A stretch of DNA of 64,000 nucleotides, taken from Candidatus Viadribacter manganicus. GTDB taxonomy: Bacteria; Pseudomonadota; Alphaproteobacteria; Caulobacterales; Aquidulcibacteraceae. The stretch's first letter is position 1, and each line of letters begins with the position of its first letter. Position numbers and translations under genes: made by a program. The DNA is taken from NCBI RefSeq assembly GCF_001679665.1, contig NZ_CP013244.1, forward strand, positions 558,001 to 622,000, in the 5' to 3' direction. Below, one piece after another: positions 54,210 through 63,816 of this stretch. The notes under the pieces are model-generated. The model was given only the letters and a program-made list of their open reading frames with translations, was not told where the DNA came from and made no database searches.

Positions 54210-54444
54210 GAACGTGTGAGAGCGAGCGATCTTCCGCGCGCAGGCGTACGAATACGCTGCGCGATCTGTTGCGATTAGATTTTGGAAATTGCGCTCGCAT
54301 CGGCCGCGCGCACGCGGCCGCTCACGTCAGATAGATGACGCGGTACTAAGTCGTAGTAAGTGCAATCGCATCGTTTTCATGGTGCGCAAGATGTATCATC
54401 TACGCTGACACGGCGCAAAGTATTTGTTTGGTTAGTGTTCGCGT
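54210..54444. other. intergenic region upstream of the tRNA array
   Basis: About 235 bases, AT-richer than the surroundings, before the first tRNA. Contains a GC-rich 8-bp hairpin CGGCCGCG/CGCGGCCG at 54301-54320. No gene is supported, and I cannot place a convincing promoter. Confidence 0.5.
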
Positions 54445-54750
54445 TCAGCGTTCAACATCGCGATAGCGCTTCTCTTCGGCGCCGCCACTTTGATCGGCGA
54501 TCACTTGGCCGATCATCCAGATGCCGCCGATCAGCATCAATACAAAACCGACGACTGTGGTGAGGCCGAGCGCGATCGCGGCAAAGATGCCGCCCACCAC
54601 GAGCGCTGGATCGCCACCGGAAATCAGCGCGCCGATCAGAGCGCCGACGCCCAAGAAATACGCGAGCGCGCAAAGCCCGGCGCCAGTGCAGAACACGATC
54701 ATCGAATTCGATGACCGATGCTCAGGGTTACGGGAGTCAGGCGGGCTCAT
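54445..54750 (-). CDS. small membrane protein, 101 aa
   Basis: A polar N-terminus (SPPDSRNPEHRSSNS) and two to three hydrophobic segments (MIVFCTGAGLCALAYFLGVG, VVGGIFAAIALGLTTVVGFV, LMLIGGIWMIGQ), and a charged tail. The ATG at 54750 lies inside the end of the preceding gene by 14 bases, implying coupling. Not recognised. Confidence 0.68.
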   Translation of the reverse strand: MSPPDSRNPEHRSSNSMIVFCTGAGLCALAYFLGVGALIGALISGGDPALVVGGIFAAIALGLTTVVGFVLMLIGGIWMIGQVIADQSGGAEEKRYRDVER

Positions 54751-55810
54751 AGCGGGCGACACCTTCGCTATCGAGGACGCGGCGCGCAAGCCCGCGACCG
54801 ATGAGACAATTGGCATGCGCGATGGCCTCGCCCGTCGCCATCCCCATGAGATCGGGACCGATCTTTCTGGCAAACAACGCACCGAAGAGGTCGATGGCGC
54901 GCCGCGGCTCCTTGCGGATGCGGTCAAGCACGCGCGCGAGCGCCTTCTCGTGCCCGTCGATCAAGTTTTGCAGGCGTTCATGCAGGCCACGGAACGGCTC
55001 ATTGTGCGCGGGCAGCACCAGCACATCGTTCGGCATCACCTCGAGCAGCTTCTTGCAGCTGTTAATCCAATCCGCGAGCGGATCGCCGTCAGGCTCGGTT
55101 GGAAACACCGAGACATTGGAGCTGATCTTCGGCAGCACCTGATCGCCGGAAATGAAGAGCTTCAGGTCTTCCTGCCACAAGCACACGTGCTCGGGGCAAT
55201 GGCCATTGCCGGTGACGACGCGCCATAGCCGGCCATTGATCTCGATCGTCTCGCCATCTTCCATGCGCCGGTACGCGTCCGGCATTTTCGAGACAGCTTT
55301 GCCAAAGCCGCCGAAGCGCACTTTGTAACTATCGAGCAAATCCTCATCCCAGCCGGCTTCGCGATAGAACGTGACGCCCTCTTCCGGCGCCTCGCGGCCC
55401 GTATCGGCGACGAGCATGCGACCCGTGATGTATTCGAGCCGACTCATCCAAAGCGTGGCGTTGAACTTCCGGCAGATCCAACCGGCAAGGCCCATGTGAT
55501 CGGGATGCATGTGCGTGCAGATCACGCGCTTTACCGGTTTGCCGCCGAGCTTCGCTTCAAAGATCGCGCGCCAGTGCTCACGCGTCTCTTCCATCGCGAC
55601 GCCGGTGTCGACGATGGTCCAGCCATCGCCGTCTTCGAGCAGCCACAGATTGATCCATTTGAGCGCGAACGGCAGCGGCATGCGCACCCAGTGCACACCA
55701 GGCGCAATCTCACGCGCGACGCCCGCCTCGGGCGGCTCACCCAGGGGATAAACCAGCAGCGGCTTTACCCGCTCGGGTGCGACGTCATCTTCGAGGCCAT
55801 CCATAGACAT
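54737..55810 (-). CDS. MBL-fold metallo-hydrolase
   Basis: 357 residues. The metal motif CTHMHPDHMGLAGWI is clear, then GNGHCPEHV and SGDQVLPKIS, as in glyoxalase II/LACTB2-like hydrolases. A long C-terminal helical part is also present. Substrate unknown. Together with the acyl-CoA dehydrogenase upstream it may belong to acyl-CoA metabolism. Confidence 0.9.
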   Translation of the reverse strand: MSMDGLEDDVAPERVKPLLVYPLGEPPEAGVAREIAPGVHWVRMPLPFALKWINLWLLEDGDGWTIVDTGVAMEETREHWRAIFEAKLGGKPVKRVICTHMHPDHMGLAGWICRKFNATLWMSRLEYITGRMLVADTGREAPEEGVTFYREAGWDEDLLDSYKVRFGGFGKAVSKMPDAYRRMEDGETIEINGRLWRVVTGNGHCPEHVCLWQEDLKLFISGDQVLPKISSNVSVFPTEPDGDPLADWINSCKKLLEVMPNDVLVLPAHNEPFRGLHERLQNLIDGHEKALARVLDRIRKEPRRAIDLFGALFARKIGPDLMGMATGEAIAHANCLIGRGLARRVLDSEGVARYEPA

Positions 55811-55855
55811 GGCGACAGGTTAGCCCGGGTAAGGTCGCGGTGGCGAGGGGTTGCC

Positions 55856-57466
55856 TTAGGCGAACTCACCCAGCTTCAGCGCTCCCGCCCCCACCTTCAC
55901 CTCCGCCAAGCGCGATGGCGCGCGAGCGAGAACGGTGGCGGCGTAAAAATCGAACAGCTTCTTGCGCTCGGGATCGTGTGCGCGGTGGACGCCGCGCGCG
56001 AGCAACAGCCCGCCGATCACCTCGCCCGCGAGCGCCAGATACGCCGTCGCCCCGGCCAGCGCATCGTCGCGGCTCGCTGTGAGCATATAATGGGTTGCTT
56101 CCTTCAAGGCGTCAGAGGGCTTTGCGAATACGCCGCCGTGCTTGTGTGCTTCGTCGATGAAATGCCCCATCGCCTCGCCGCGATCGCCCAAGAGTTTGCG
56201 GCCGTATAGATCGATGGCTTGGATACCGTTGGTGCCTTCGTAGATCGGGGCGATGCGCGCATCACGGTAGAATTGCGCCGCGCCACCCTCCTCGACGAAC
56301 CCCATTCCGCCGTGAATCTGAACACCGAGGCTTGTGACTTCGACGCCAACATCCGTGCCCCACGCTTTCGCGATGGGGGTCAGCAGATCTTCGACGCGCT
56401 TGTTGCCGGAATCGGCTGCGACCGCCGTTGCGTAACAGATGGCGCGGCCCGCTTGGATCTTGGCCTTCATCGTCATAAGCATGCGCCGCACATCGGGATG
56501 ATCGATAATCAGCGCGCCGCCCTGGCGCCGCTCCTTTGCGTAGCTCAGCGCTTTTTGATATGCCGCCTCGGCGACCGAAACGCCTTCCATGCCGACGTTG
56601 AGCCGCGCGGCATTCATCATCGTGAACATCGCTGCAAGGCCGCGGTTCTCGGCGCCGATGAGCCAGCCCGTCGCACCGTCATAGGCCATGGTGCAAGTCG
56701 GCGAAGCGTGGATGCCCATCTTCTCTTCGAGGCCGATGCAGCGCACGGCGTTGCGTGAGCCGTCCTCGTCGCGAAATTTCGGCACGATGAAGAGTGAGAT
56801 GCCCTTGGAGCCCGCCGGCGCGCTTTCGATGCGCGCCAGCACCAAGTGGATGATGTTGTCTGCGAGATCGTGCTCGCCCCAAGTGATGAAAATCTTCTGG
56901 CCGGTGATGGCGTAAGAACCATCCGCTTGCGGCACGGCCTTGGTGGTGAGCACGCCAAGATCGGAGCCGGCCTGCGGCTCGGTGAGGTTCATGGTGCCGG
57001 ACCATTCACCGGAGATGAGCTTTTCAAGATAGAGCAGCTTTTGATCGGCGGCGCCGTGCTGTTCGATCGCCTCGATGGCGCCGAGCGTCAACATCGGCAG
57101 CAAGCCAAAGCTCATATTGGCGCTGTGGACAGTTTCCATGACCGCGAGCGCAAGCGCGCGCGGCAAACCTTGGCCGCCATACGCTGGGTCAGCCGCCAAG
57201 CCTTGCCAGCCGCCCTGCTTGAACGCGTTGTAAGCTTCTTGAAAGCCGGGAGCGGCGGTGACATTGCCATCTTTCAGACTTACGCCGGCGCGATCACCGC
57301 TCCGGTTGAGCGGCGCCAGGGTTTCTTCGGCAAGCGACCCTGCGCCCTCAAGGATCGCGATCAGGGTGTCTTCGTCGAGGTCCTGATAACGCGGCCGCAG
57401 CGACCAGAAGTCGGCACATGCTTCGAGTGCGAAGCGCATGTCGGCGATGGGTGCGGTGTACGGCAT
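55856..57466 (-). CDS. acyl-CoA dehydrogenase
   Basis: 536 residues. The flavin-binding part has NLTEPQAGSDLGVLTTKA and KIFITWGEHDLADNI, the late motifs are QIHGGMGFVEEG and YEGTNGIQAIDLYGRKLL. The long N-terminal start YTAPIADMRFALEACADF and the size point to the DmdC/large-type acyl-CoA dehydrogenases rather than the 380-residue beta-oxidation form. Substrate unknown. Confidence 0.92.
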   Translation of the reverse strand: MPYTAPIADMRFALEACADFWSLRPRYQDLDEDTLIAILEGAGSLAEETLAPLNRSGDRAGVSLKDGNVTAAPGFQEAYNAFKQGGWQGLAADPAYGGQGLPRALALAVMETVHSANMSFGLLPMLTLGAIEAIEQHGAADQKLLYLEKLISGEWSGTMNLTEPQAGSDLGVLTTKAVPQADGSYAITGQKIFITWGEHDLADNIIHLVLARIESAPAGSKGISLFIVPKFRDEDGSRNAVRCIGLEEKMGIHASPTCTMAYDGATGWLIGAENRGLAAMFTMMNAARLNVGMEGVSVAEAAYQKALSYAKERRQGGALIIDHPDVRRMLMTMKAKIQAGRAICYATAVAADSGNKRVEDLLTPIAKAWGTDVGVEVTSLGVQIHGGMGFVEEGGAAQFYRDARIAPIYEGTNGIQAIDLYGRKLLGDRGEAMGHFIDEAHKHGGVFAKPSDALKEATHYMLTASRDDALAGATAYLALAGEVIGGLLLARGVHRAHDPERKKLFDFYAATVLARAPSRLAEVKVGAGALKLGEFA

Positions 57467-57569
57467 GCAAAGTCTCCCTGGCGGCGCACCATAGCCGGTG
57501 TTGTTCGTCGCGCGAGGCTTCTTGTGGTCGCGGTGTGGACTAGATTGCTAGGGACTGGAGGATCCGCGG

Positions 57570-58244
57570 ATGCGCCCACTTGTGTTGATCTTTGTTCTTG
57601 CACTCAGCGCCTGCGCGAGCACGCCGGGTGCGGAGAACCAGCCGCCGCCGTTCACCGCGCCCACCCAGCAGCAAGTCGCCGCGACGCCCGCGACCTACCC
57701 GATCGCGATCGATCTTCCGGCGGGCGCCTACCAACTCGATCCCCGGCACGCGAGCGTCATCTTCCGCATTCGTCACGAGGGCCTGTCGTGGTTCACGGCG
57801 CGCTTCGACACCAAAGACGCGAGCCTTACGCTTGATCCGGCCGACCCCACGCGCTCACAACTGCGCGCCACGATCGAGACGGTGAGCGTCAACACCGGCG
57901 TGCTGAACGCGCAGGGCGAACGGGCCTTTGATCGCAGCATCGCGCGTGCGCTCGGCGCTGAAGCCACCCCGGCGATCACATTCGTCTCGACATCTATCGA
58001 ACGCACCGGCGAACACACAGGGCGCATCACCGGCGATCTCACCATGAACGGTCAGACCCACCCGATGACGCTTGAAGCGACGTTCGACGGCAGCGCTGTC
58101 GATCCATTGCGGCGCGGAGCGACCGTGCTCGGCTTTTCGGCCCACGGCTCGATCAACCGCAGCGACTGGGGCGTCACCGAATGGCGCGCCTTCACCGGCG
58201 ATGAAGTCCAAATCGTCATCGAAGCCGAATTGGTGCGCTCCTAG
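57570..58244 (+). CDS. YceI family lipoprotein
   Basis: 224 residues with lipobox LSAC (Cys about 14). The YceI lipocalin-like barrel starts GAYQLDPRHASVIFRIRHEG and ends RSDWGVTEWRAFTGDEVQIV. YceI proteins bind polyisoprenoids or other lipids in the periplasm. First of three YceI genes in a row. Confidence 0.92.
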   Translation: MRPLVLIFVLALSACASTPGAENQPPPFTAPTQQQVAATPATYPIAIDLPAGAYQLDPRHASVIFRIRHEGLSWFTARFDTKDASLTLDPADPTRSQLRATIETVSVNTGVLNAQGERAFDRSIARALGAEATPAITFVSTSIERTGEHTGRITGDLTMNGQTHPMTLEATFDGSAVDPLRRGATVLGFSAHGSINRSDWGVTEWRAFTGDEVQIVIEAELVRS

Positions 58245-58331
58245 TCCTGCGCGTCTGGTTACCGGCGTGTGCCTTGTAGCCAGGGCCGCCGTTCGTACTA
58301 CATAGGCCGTTCCAGCGAGGGAGAACCCTGA

Positions 58332-59033
58332 ATGAGACTTTTGATCGCCGCCGCCGCCGCTTTGACGCTGGCCGCGTGCAACCAGCCCGCCGAAACGCCG
58401 GCCACCACCGAGGCGCCCGCGCCGGAAGTGAATGCGCCGTCCGGCGAGTATGCGATCGATGCGAACCACACGACGGTGACGGTTCGCGCCCAGCACTTTG
58501 GCCTCGCCTATTACACGCTGCGCTTCAACAACGTGTCGGGCGCGCTGAACTTCAACGCCGAGAGCCCGGCGCAATCGACGATCAACGCAACCGTCGATGT
58601 GACCTCGCTCGACACGCCCTATAGCGGCAATCGCGACTTCGACGCCGAGTTGCAGAATTCGTCCTGGCTCGACTCCACCGGCTTTGCGACCGCAACCTTT
58701 ACCTCGACCTCAGCCGAACAGACCGGCCCGAACACGGCCCGCGTCACCGGCGATCTCACCATCCGTGGCCAAACTCATCCGGCGACGTTCGAAGTCACCT
58801 ATGACGGCAGCCACTCGCCGCACCCGATGGGCATGCAAGTTTCGTCGATCGGCTTTTCGGCGCGCACGACGATCCAACGTTCGCAATACGGCATCAGCGA
58901 ACTGCTTGCCTCAGCGCCAGGCGCCAATGACGGCGTTGCCGATCAAGTTGAGATCATCATCGAAGCCGAGTTCCAGCGCCCGATCGAAAGCGCGCCGGTT
59001 CCTGGCCCGACGACACGCGAGCCGGTCAACTAA
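58332..59033 (+). CDS. YceI family lipoprotein
   Basis: 233 residues with lipobox LAAC (Cys about 16), then a Pro/Glu-rich linker and a YceI barrel: EYAIDANHTTVTVRAQHFGL and RSQYGISELLASAPGANDG. A paralogue of the preceding gene. The stop shares a base with the next start (TAATG). Confidence 0.92.
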   Translation: MRLLIAAAAALTLAACNQPAETPATTEAPAPEVNAPSGEYAIDANHTTVTVRAQHFGLAYYTLRFNNVSGALNFNAESPAQSTINATVDVTSLDTPYSGNRDFDAELQNSSWLDSTGFATATFTSTSAEQTGPNTARVTGDLTIRGQTHPATFEVTYDGSHSPHPMGMQVSSIGFSARTTIQRSQYGISELLASAPGANDGVADQVEIIIEAEFQRPIESAPVPGPTTREPVN

Positions 59034-60400
59034 TGGCCGTCTCTGCTCAACGGTACAGCGCGGTCGCGATCGTCCTTCACTGGGCGATCGCGGCAGCGAT
59101 CATCTTCCTGCTGCCGCTGGGCTTCTGGATGCATGGACGCGCGGAGGATGGCGACGTTAGCGCCGAAGTCTTCCGCGCCTACCAATTGCATAAATCGATT
59201 GGCCTCACCGTGCTGTGGCTTAGCCTCGTGCGCTTGGGCTGGCGTTTGCTCAATCCGCCGCCGCACATGCCCGAACATATGCCGGGCTGGGAGCGCTTCG
59301 TCGCCGTTGCGACCCACTGGGCCTTCTATGGACTGATGATCGGCCTGCCGCTTACGGGCTGGCTCTACGTATCCACTGGCTGGTCGATCCATGACCAAGC
59401 GCCGCTGCCGGTGGCGACGCACTATTTCGGCCTCTTCCAAGTGCCGGCGCTGTTCGGACTGAACCAAGCTGACATCGGCCTACGCGAGACCGCCGCCAAT
59501 GGCGCGTTCACAGCGCACTATCTTTTGGCTTACGCCGCGATCGGCCTTGCCGTGCTGCACGTGCTGGCGGCGCTTAAGCATCACCTCTTCGATAAGGACG
59601 AAGTGCTGGCGCACATGGTCCCGGGTTTGCGCGCACCGTTCGAACAGGAAGCGCCGCCGAAGAACACGACGCGGCTCGCGATCCTAGGCTTGGGGCTGGC
59701 TGTCATACTGGTCGCGCTCACTGCGGCGAGCTTGCATCTGCTGAGCGGTGGCTCGGCCGCGACCGGCCCGCAGGCAAATTCTTCGTTTGAAGTGGTCGAA
59801 AGTCAGACGACGACGCCAACCGCGCCGCCCACAACGACCGAAGCTCCGGCGCAAACACCGCTCGCGCCGCAAGCGCCGGCGCAAGGTCAGGCTTCATCGT
59901 GGCGCGTGGACGCGGCTCGCAGTTCCATCGCCTTCGGCTTCTCGATGGATGATGGTTCGGGCAACAGCTCGCGCCTCGACGGGCGCTTTGCACGCTGGCG
60001 CGCCGACATCCGCTTTGATCCGAACGATCTTGAGAACTCGGCGGTCGCGGTGACGATCGAAACCAACTCTGCCAGCGACGGGGTCGCCTCACACGATGCC
60101 TACATGCGCGAACCCGGCTGGTTCGACAGCGCCGCTCAACCCACCGCCACCTTCCGCTCGACCAGCTTCCGCCAGCAGGCCAATGGCTACGAAGCGCGAG
60201 GCGAGCTGACGATCAAGGGCCGCACGCGCAACGTGACGCTGCCCTTCACCCTGATCATCGATGGCGCCACCGCCGTGATGAACGGCACGGTCGCGATCGA
60301 TCGGGAGGATTTCGACCTCGGCAAGGACGTCGAAGGCGCCGAGATGATTTCGCGCACCGTCGACGTCACTATCCGTGTTCAGGCCACGCGCGCGCCATGA
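59033..60400 (+). CDS. cytochrome b561-YceI fusion protein
   Basis: 455 residues. The N-terminal 190 form a four-helix cytochrome b561 with haem-ligand histidines in LHWAIAAAIIF, YQLHKSIGL and HVLAALKHHLFD. A fifth helix (about 217-240) leads to a Thr/Pro/Ala linker, and a YceI barrel (about 288-455: WRVDAARSSIAFGFSM). The layout suggests electron transfer in the membrane coupled to a YceI lipid-binding domain in the periplasm. Confidence 0.9.
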   Translation: MAVSAQRYSAVAIVLHWAIAAAIIFLLPLGFWMHGRAEDGDVSAEVFRAYQLHKSIGLTVLWLSLVRLGWRLLNPPPHMPEHMPGWERFVAVATHWAFYGLMIGLPLTGWLYVSTGWSIHDQAPLPVATHYFGLFQVPALFGLNQADIGLRETAANGAFTAHYLLAYAAIGLAVLHVLAALKHHLFDKDEVLAHMVPGLRAPFEQEAPPKNTTRLAILGLGLAVILVALTAASLHLLSGGSAATGPQANSSFEVVESQTTTPTAPPTTTEAPAQTPLAPQAPAQGQASSWRVDAARSSIAFGFSMDDGSGNSSRLDGRFARWRADIRFDPNDLENSAVAVTIETNSASDGVASHDAYMREPGWFDSAAQPTATFRSTSFRQQANGYEARGELTIKGRTRNVTLPFTLIIDGATAVMNGTVAIDREDFDLGKDVEGAEMISRTVDVTIRVQATRAP

Positions 60401-61311
60401 ACGTGGCGCGGGGAGCCGAAGTGTTGCGTGCGGGCGGCCTGGTCGTCTTCCCAACGGAGACCGTCTACGGCGTCGGCGCTGACGCCACCAACCCACGAGC
60501 GGTCGCGCGCATCTTCGCCGCCAAGGGCCGCCCACAGTTCAATCCGCTGATCAGCCACGTGCTCGGGCTCAGCGATGCGGAGGGGCACGGCGTACTGCAT
60601 CCAACGGCGCGGGCGCTGATCGAAAAGTTCTGGCCAGGACCGTTGACGATCGTCGTGCCGCGCCGGGCCGATAGCCCGGTAGCCGAGCTTGCGTGTGCGG
60701 GCTTGGCGACGATTGCGCTGCGCTCGCCGTCGCATCCGCTTGCGCGCGATTTGCTCGCGGCGTTCGGCGGACCGGTGGTCGCGCCCAGCGCCAATCGTTC
60801 GGGTCATGTGAGCGCTACGACGGCGGCGCATGCGGCCGCCGATCTCGCAGACGCGGTCGATCTCATTCTCGATGGCGGCGCATCCGAGGTTGGGTTGGAG
60901 TCCACCATCGTCGCGATCGACGCCGAAGGCCGCGCCACGCTCTTGCGTCCAGGCGCCATCGGGCGTGCCGAGCTTGAGGCCGTGTGCGGCCCGCTCGCAA
61001 CGCCCGCCTCGGAGACGATCGCCGCACCCGGCATGATGGAGAGCCACTACGCGCCGCGCGCGCGCATCATCCTCGATGCCGCGACGCCGCCCGTGGGCGC
61101 GGCCTATCTCGCCTTCGGCGCTGAAGCGCCCGCCGGAGGCCTCACGCTCTCCGCCAGCGGCGATCTCACCGAGGCCGCGGCCAATCTCTACGCTCACCTG
61201 CGCGCCCTCGACGCCACCGGCGCCGACACAATCGCCATCGCGCCCATTCCGGGCGGCGGACTTGCCGAGGCTATCCGCGACCGTCTCGCCCGGGCCGCCG
61301 CACCGCGATAG
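60397..61311 (+). CDS. tsaC: L-threonylcarbamoyladenylate synthase
   Basis: 304 residues. Makes the intermediate for the t6A modification at position 37 of ANN-decoding tRNAs. YrdC domain: GGLVVFPTETVYGVGADATN, ARIFAAKGRPQFNPL, and APSANRSGHVSATTA. The C-terminal Sua5 domain is also present (about 200-304), so this is the Sua5 form. ATGA overlap with the fusion gene upstream. Confidence 0.94.
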   Translation: MNVARGAEVLRAGGLVVFPTETVYGVGADATNPRAVARIFAAKGRPQFNPLISHVLGLSDAEGHGVLHPTARALIEKFWPGPLTIVVPRRADSPVAELACAGLATIALRSPSHPLARDLLAAFGGPVVAPSANRSGHVSATTAAHAAADLADAVDLILDGGASEVGLESTIVAIDAEGRATLLRPGAIGRAELEAVCGPLATPASETIAAPGMMESHYAPRARIILDAATPPVGAAYLAFGAEAPAGGLTLSASGDLTEAAANLYAHLRALDATGADTIAIAPIPGGGLAEAIRDRLARAAAPR

Positions 61312-61321
61312 GTTCGCAACC

Positions 61322-62710
61322 ATGTCCGACCTCGCAAACCAGATCGCCGCCCGTATCGGGGCCAAGAATGTCGTCATCGACGCTGATCTTCTGGCCCCAC
61401 ACCTCAATGAATGGCGCGGCAGATATAGTGGCAAGACGCCCTTCGCCGCTTTTCCGGCCACAACCGAGGAGGCGGCGGACATCGTGAAGCTCTGCGTCGC
61501 TGCAGGCGCAAAGATCACGACGCAAGGCGGCAATACCGGGCTCGTGGGCGGTCAGATCCCGGACGGCGAAGTCCTCATTTCACTCAAGCGCATGAACCAG
61601 ATCCGCGAGATCGATGCTGGCAACGACTCGCTCACTGCCGAGGCCGGCGTGGTGCTCGCGACGGTGCAGAGCGCCGCCGCCGAATCGAATCGCCTGTTCC
61701 CACTGAGTCTCGCCGCAGAGCACAGCGCCACCATCGGCGGACTCGTCTCAACCAACGCAGGCGGTGTGCATGTGCTGCGATACGGCATGATGCGCGACCT
61801 CGTGCTCGGCATCGAAGCGGTGCTGCCAGATGGTCGCATCTTCTCCGGCCTCAAGGGTCTGCGGAAAGACAACACCGGCTACGATTTGAAACAGCTCTTC
61901 ATCGGCGCCGAGGGCACGCTCGGCATCGTCACCGCCGCCTGCCTCAAACTTTACCCACAGCCGGCGGCGCGCGAGGTGGTGATGCTCGCGGTCCCGTCAG
62001 CGGCGCACGCGCTGGCCCTGCTGCATCAGATGAAGGCGGCGACGGGCGCGGTCTCGGCGTTCGAGGTGATGAACCGGTTGAGCGTCGAGGTCACGGTCAA
62101 GAACGTGCCCAGCGTGCGCGATCCATTGGCCGGCGCTGGGGCGCTCGCAGTGCTCATCGAGTTCGAAGCGGCGCACGCCGAAGGGCTCCGCGAGGCGATC
62201 GAAAGCGCGCTCGGCGCGGCGCTGGAAGCAGGTGAAGCCGAAACCGCGCTCATTGCAGAAAACGCAAGCCAGGCGCGGGATTTCTGGGCTTTGCGTGAGA
62301 GCATTTCGGCCGGCCACAAGCCTGAAGGCGTGCAGGTCAGTCACGATATCAGCGTGCCGGTTTCAAAGACGCCGGAGTATCTCGCGAAGGCCAATGCGGC
62401 CATGCAAGCGCGATGCCCCGGCGTGCGCATCGTCGCCTTCGGTCACATGGGCGACGGCAATTTCCACTACACAGCGATGCAGCCTCTCGGCGCCGATCCG
62501 GCCTCGTTCCCTGGCGCCGCGCTGACGCAGATCGTCTATGAGGTCGCCACCTCTCTCGGCGGTTCGATCTCGGCTGAACACGGCATCGGAATCACGCGCC
62601 GCGGAGACCTCGCACGCTTCAAAGATCGCGAATCGTTGGCGCTGATGCGCACGCTGAAGCACGCGATTGATCCGATGAACGTGATGAACCCACGCACGAT
62701 GTTTGAGTGA
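61322..62710 (+). CDS. FAD-linked oxidase, D-2-hydroxyglutarate/lactate dehydrogenase type
   Basis: 462 residues. PCMH FAD-binding domain with ITTQGGNTGLVGGQIPDGEV, then the C-terminal oxidase part with VAFGHMGDGNFHYTAM and SAEHGIGITRRGDL. This form oxidises D-2-hydroxy acids (2-hydroxyglutarate, lactate or glycolate). The start is 10 bases after tsaC. Confidence 0.92.
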   Translation: MSDLANQIAARIGAKNVVIDADLLAPHLNEWRGRYSGKTPFAAFPATTEEAADIVKLCVAAGAKITTQGGNTGLVGGQIPDGEVLISLKRMNQIREIDAGNDSLTAEAGVVLATVQSAAAESNRLFPLSLAAEHSATIGGLVSTNAGGVHVLRYGMMRDLVLGIEAVLPDGRIFSGLKGLRKDNTGYDLKQLFIGAEGTLGIVTAACLKLYPQPAAREVVMLAVPSAAHALALLHQMKAATGAVSAFEVMNRLSVEVTVKNVPSVRDPLAGAGALAVLIEFEAAHAEGLREAIESALGAALEAGEAETALIAENASQARDFWALRESISAGHKPEGVQVSHDISVPVSKTPEYLAKANAAMQARCPGVRIVAFGHMGDGNFHYTAMQPLGADPASFPGAALTQIVYEVATSLGGSISAEHGIGITRRGDLARFKDRESLALMRTLKHAIDPMNVMNPRTMFE

Positions 62711-62880
62711 TGCACGCATCGAAACGATGCATGTCGATCATGATCAACGAATGCGAATCACGCGCGCGATTCTGTTGCAGATTCAGCGCGCAAAATTTTT
62801 TCACTGGCTAATGTGCTTGCAACAGATTAATTGACGACGTACTGCGGCTGCGTTGCCGTAACTAACGAAGGAGCCAGGGC

Positions 62881-63027
62881 ATGGCTAAGAAAGCAAAGAA
62901 GGCGACCAAGAAGGTCGCGAAGAAGGCGAAGGCCAAGAAGGCCGCGAAGAAGACGACAGTGAAGAAGGCGAAGGCGCCGAAGAAGACTGCCAAGAAGAAG
63001 GCAGCGAAGAAGGCGAAGCGCCGGTAA
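62881..63027 (+). CDS. lysine-rich histone H1-like protein, 48 aa
   Basis: Repeats of AKK/KKA fill the whole protein, from MAKKAKKATKK to KKAAKKAKRR. It is almost only Lys and Ala, as in eukaryotic H1 tails and bacterial Hc1/HctA-like or AlgP-like DNA-binding proteins. The ATG has GGAGCCAGGGC. It probably binds DNA; functional data are lacking. Two hairpins follow. Confidence 0.8.
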   Translation: MAKKAKKATKKVAKKAKAKKAAKKTTVKKAKAPKKTAKKKAAKKAKRR

Positions 63028-63037
63028 GGCCACGCCT

Positions 63038-63062
63038 GAGTGTCTCCTCGGTTGAGACGCTC
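63038..63062 (+). terminator. hairpin behind the lysine-rich gene
   Basis: A 9-bp stem GAGTGTCTC/GAGACGCTC with one wobble and a 7-base loop. Confidence 0.5.
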
Positions 63063-63088
63063 ACCAGAGCTAAGGACGAATGTCCAAG

Positions 63089-63122
63089 AGAAGCGCGTCG
63101 CGAAAGCGGCGCGCTTCTTCGT
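63089..63122 (+). terminator. strong hairpin with GAAA tetraloop
   Basis: An outer 9-bp stem (AGAAGCGCG/CGCGCTTCT), one-base bulges, and an inner CGC-GAAA-GCG loop. Followed by TCGTT. It is likely the terminator of the lysine-rich protein gene. Confidence 0.65.
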
Positions 63123-63405
63123 TATGGGCGCACGGCAGCGCCACATGGTTCCAAATTTTCCATTTTGTTTCAGAACGCTGCGGCGCGAGGCGAGAGTGCG
63201 CCGCGTGGCGCGCAAAATCGCGCCGCGCACGCCCCTCGAGCACACGTTTGAGCGTCTTCAACGATCGTTTCGGGGATCGCACGGCGTTGGCGCGGCGCAT
63301 TGAGCGCGCTCAACCCGCGCCTCAACGCTGAGCGAGACATTTCGCGGGACAATCGAGGCCCTACGCCGCCATGAACTAGATCAAATTCCGTTTCGGAGGC
63401 CGTCC
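63123..63405. other. intergenic region before the second NUDIX gene
   Basis: About 280 bases after the hairpin. Open frames exist on both strands but have no ribosome site or protein-like composition. I see no repeat or RNA gene. Confidence 0.45.
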
Positions 63406-63816
63406 ATGGACGAGACGCAGCACAAAAGACCCGTCCCCGCCGCCGGCGTGATCTGCTTTCGCGGCGATGACGTGCTGCTGATCCGTCGAGGCGCGCCGCC
63501 GCGCGAAGGCGAGTGGTCGTTGCCGGGCGGGCGGATCGAGTGGGGCGAGCGCGCAGCAGACGCGGCGCTGCGTGAGTTGCGCGAAGAGACAGGTTGCGAA
63601 GGCGAGATCGTCGGGCTGGTCGATGTCGTCGATGGGCTCTTGGGCGAGCGGCACTACCTATTGGTCGACTACGCGGTCAGGTGGACATCTGGCGTCCCGA
63701 CCGCCGGTGATGATGCGCGCGAGGCCCGCTTCGCGGCGCCGGCGGAGCTAGCGGGGCTTGGCCTTTGGAGTGAGACGTTGCGGGTGATTGAAGCGGCGCG
63801 CGCACTTATGCGCTAG
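63406..63816 (+). CDS. NUDIX hydrolase
   Basis: 136 residues. The Nudix box is [20 protein letters not shown] followed by ETGCEG, and the N-terminus is [20 protein letters not shown]. This is the short ADP-ribose/8-oxo-type. The ATG has a GGAGGCC site. Confidence 0.92.
   Translation: MDETQHKRPVPAAGVICFRGDDVLLIRRGAPPREGEWSLPGGRIEWGERAADAALRELREETGCEGEIVGLVDVVDGLLGERHYLLVDYAVRWTSGVPTAGDDAREARFAAPAELAGLGLWSETLRVIEAARALMR

Noticed and set aside
54432..54452. Second SOS box with GTTC repeats
   Set aside because: The spacing between GTTC units is not seven bases.
62711..62880. Small RNA gene before the lysine-rich protein
   Set aside because: A GCATCG-AAA-CGATGC hairpin and A/T-rich stretch are visible, but they fit terminator plus promoter equally well.
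62862..63245. Minus-strand frame rich in Phe and Ala over the Lys-rich gene
   Set aside because: Mirror of AAG/GCG repeats; the forward frame has a ribosome site and begins MAKK.
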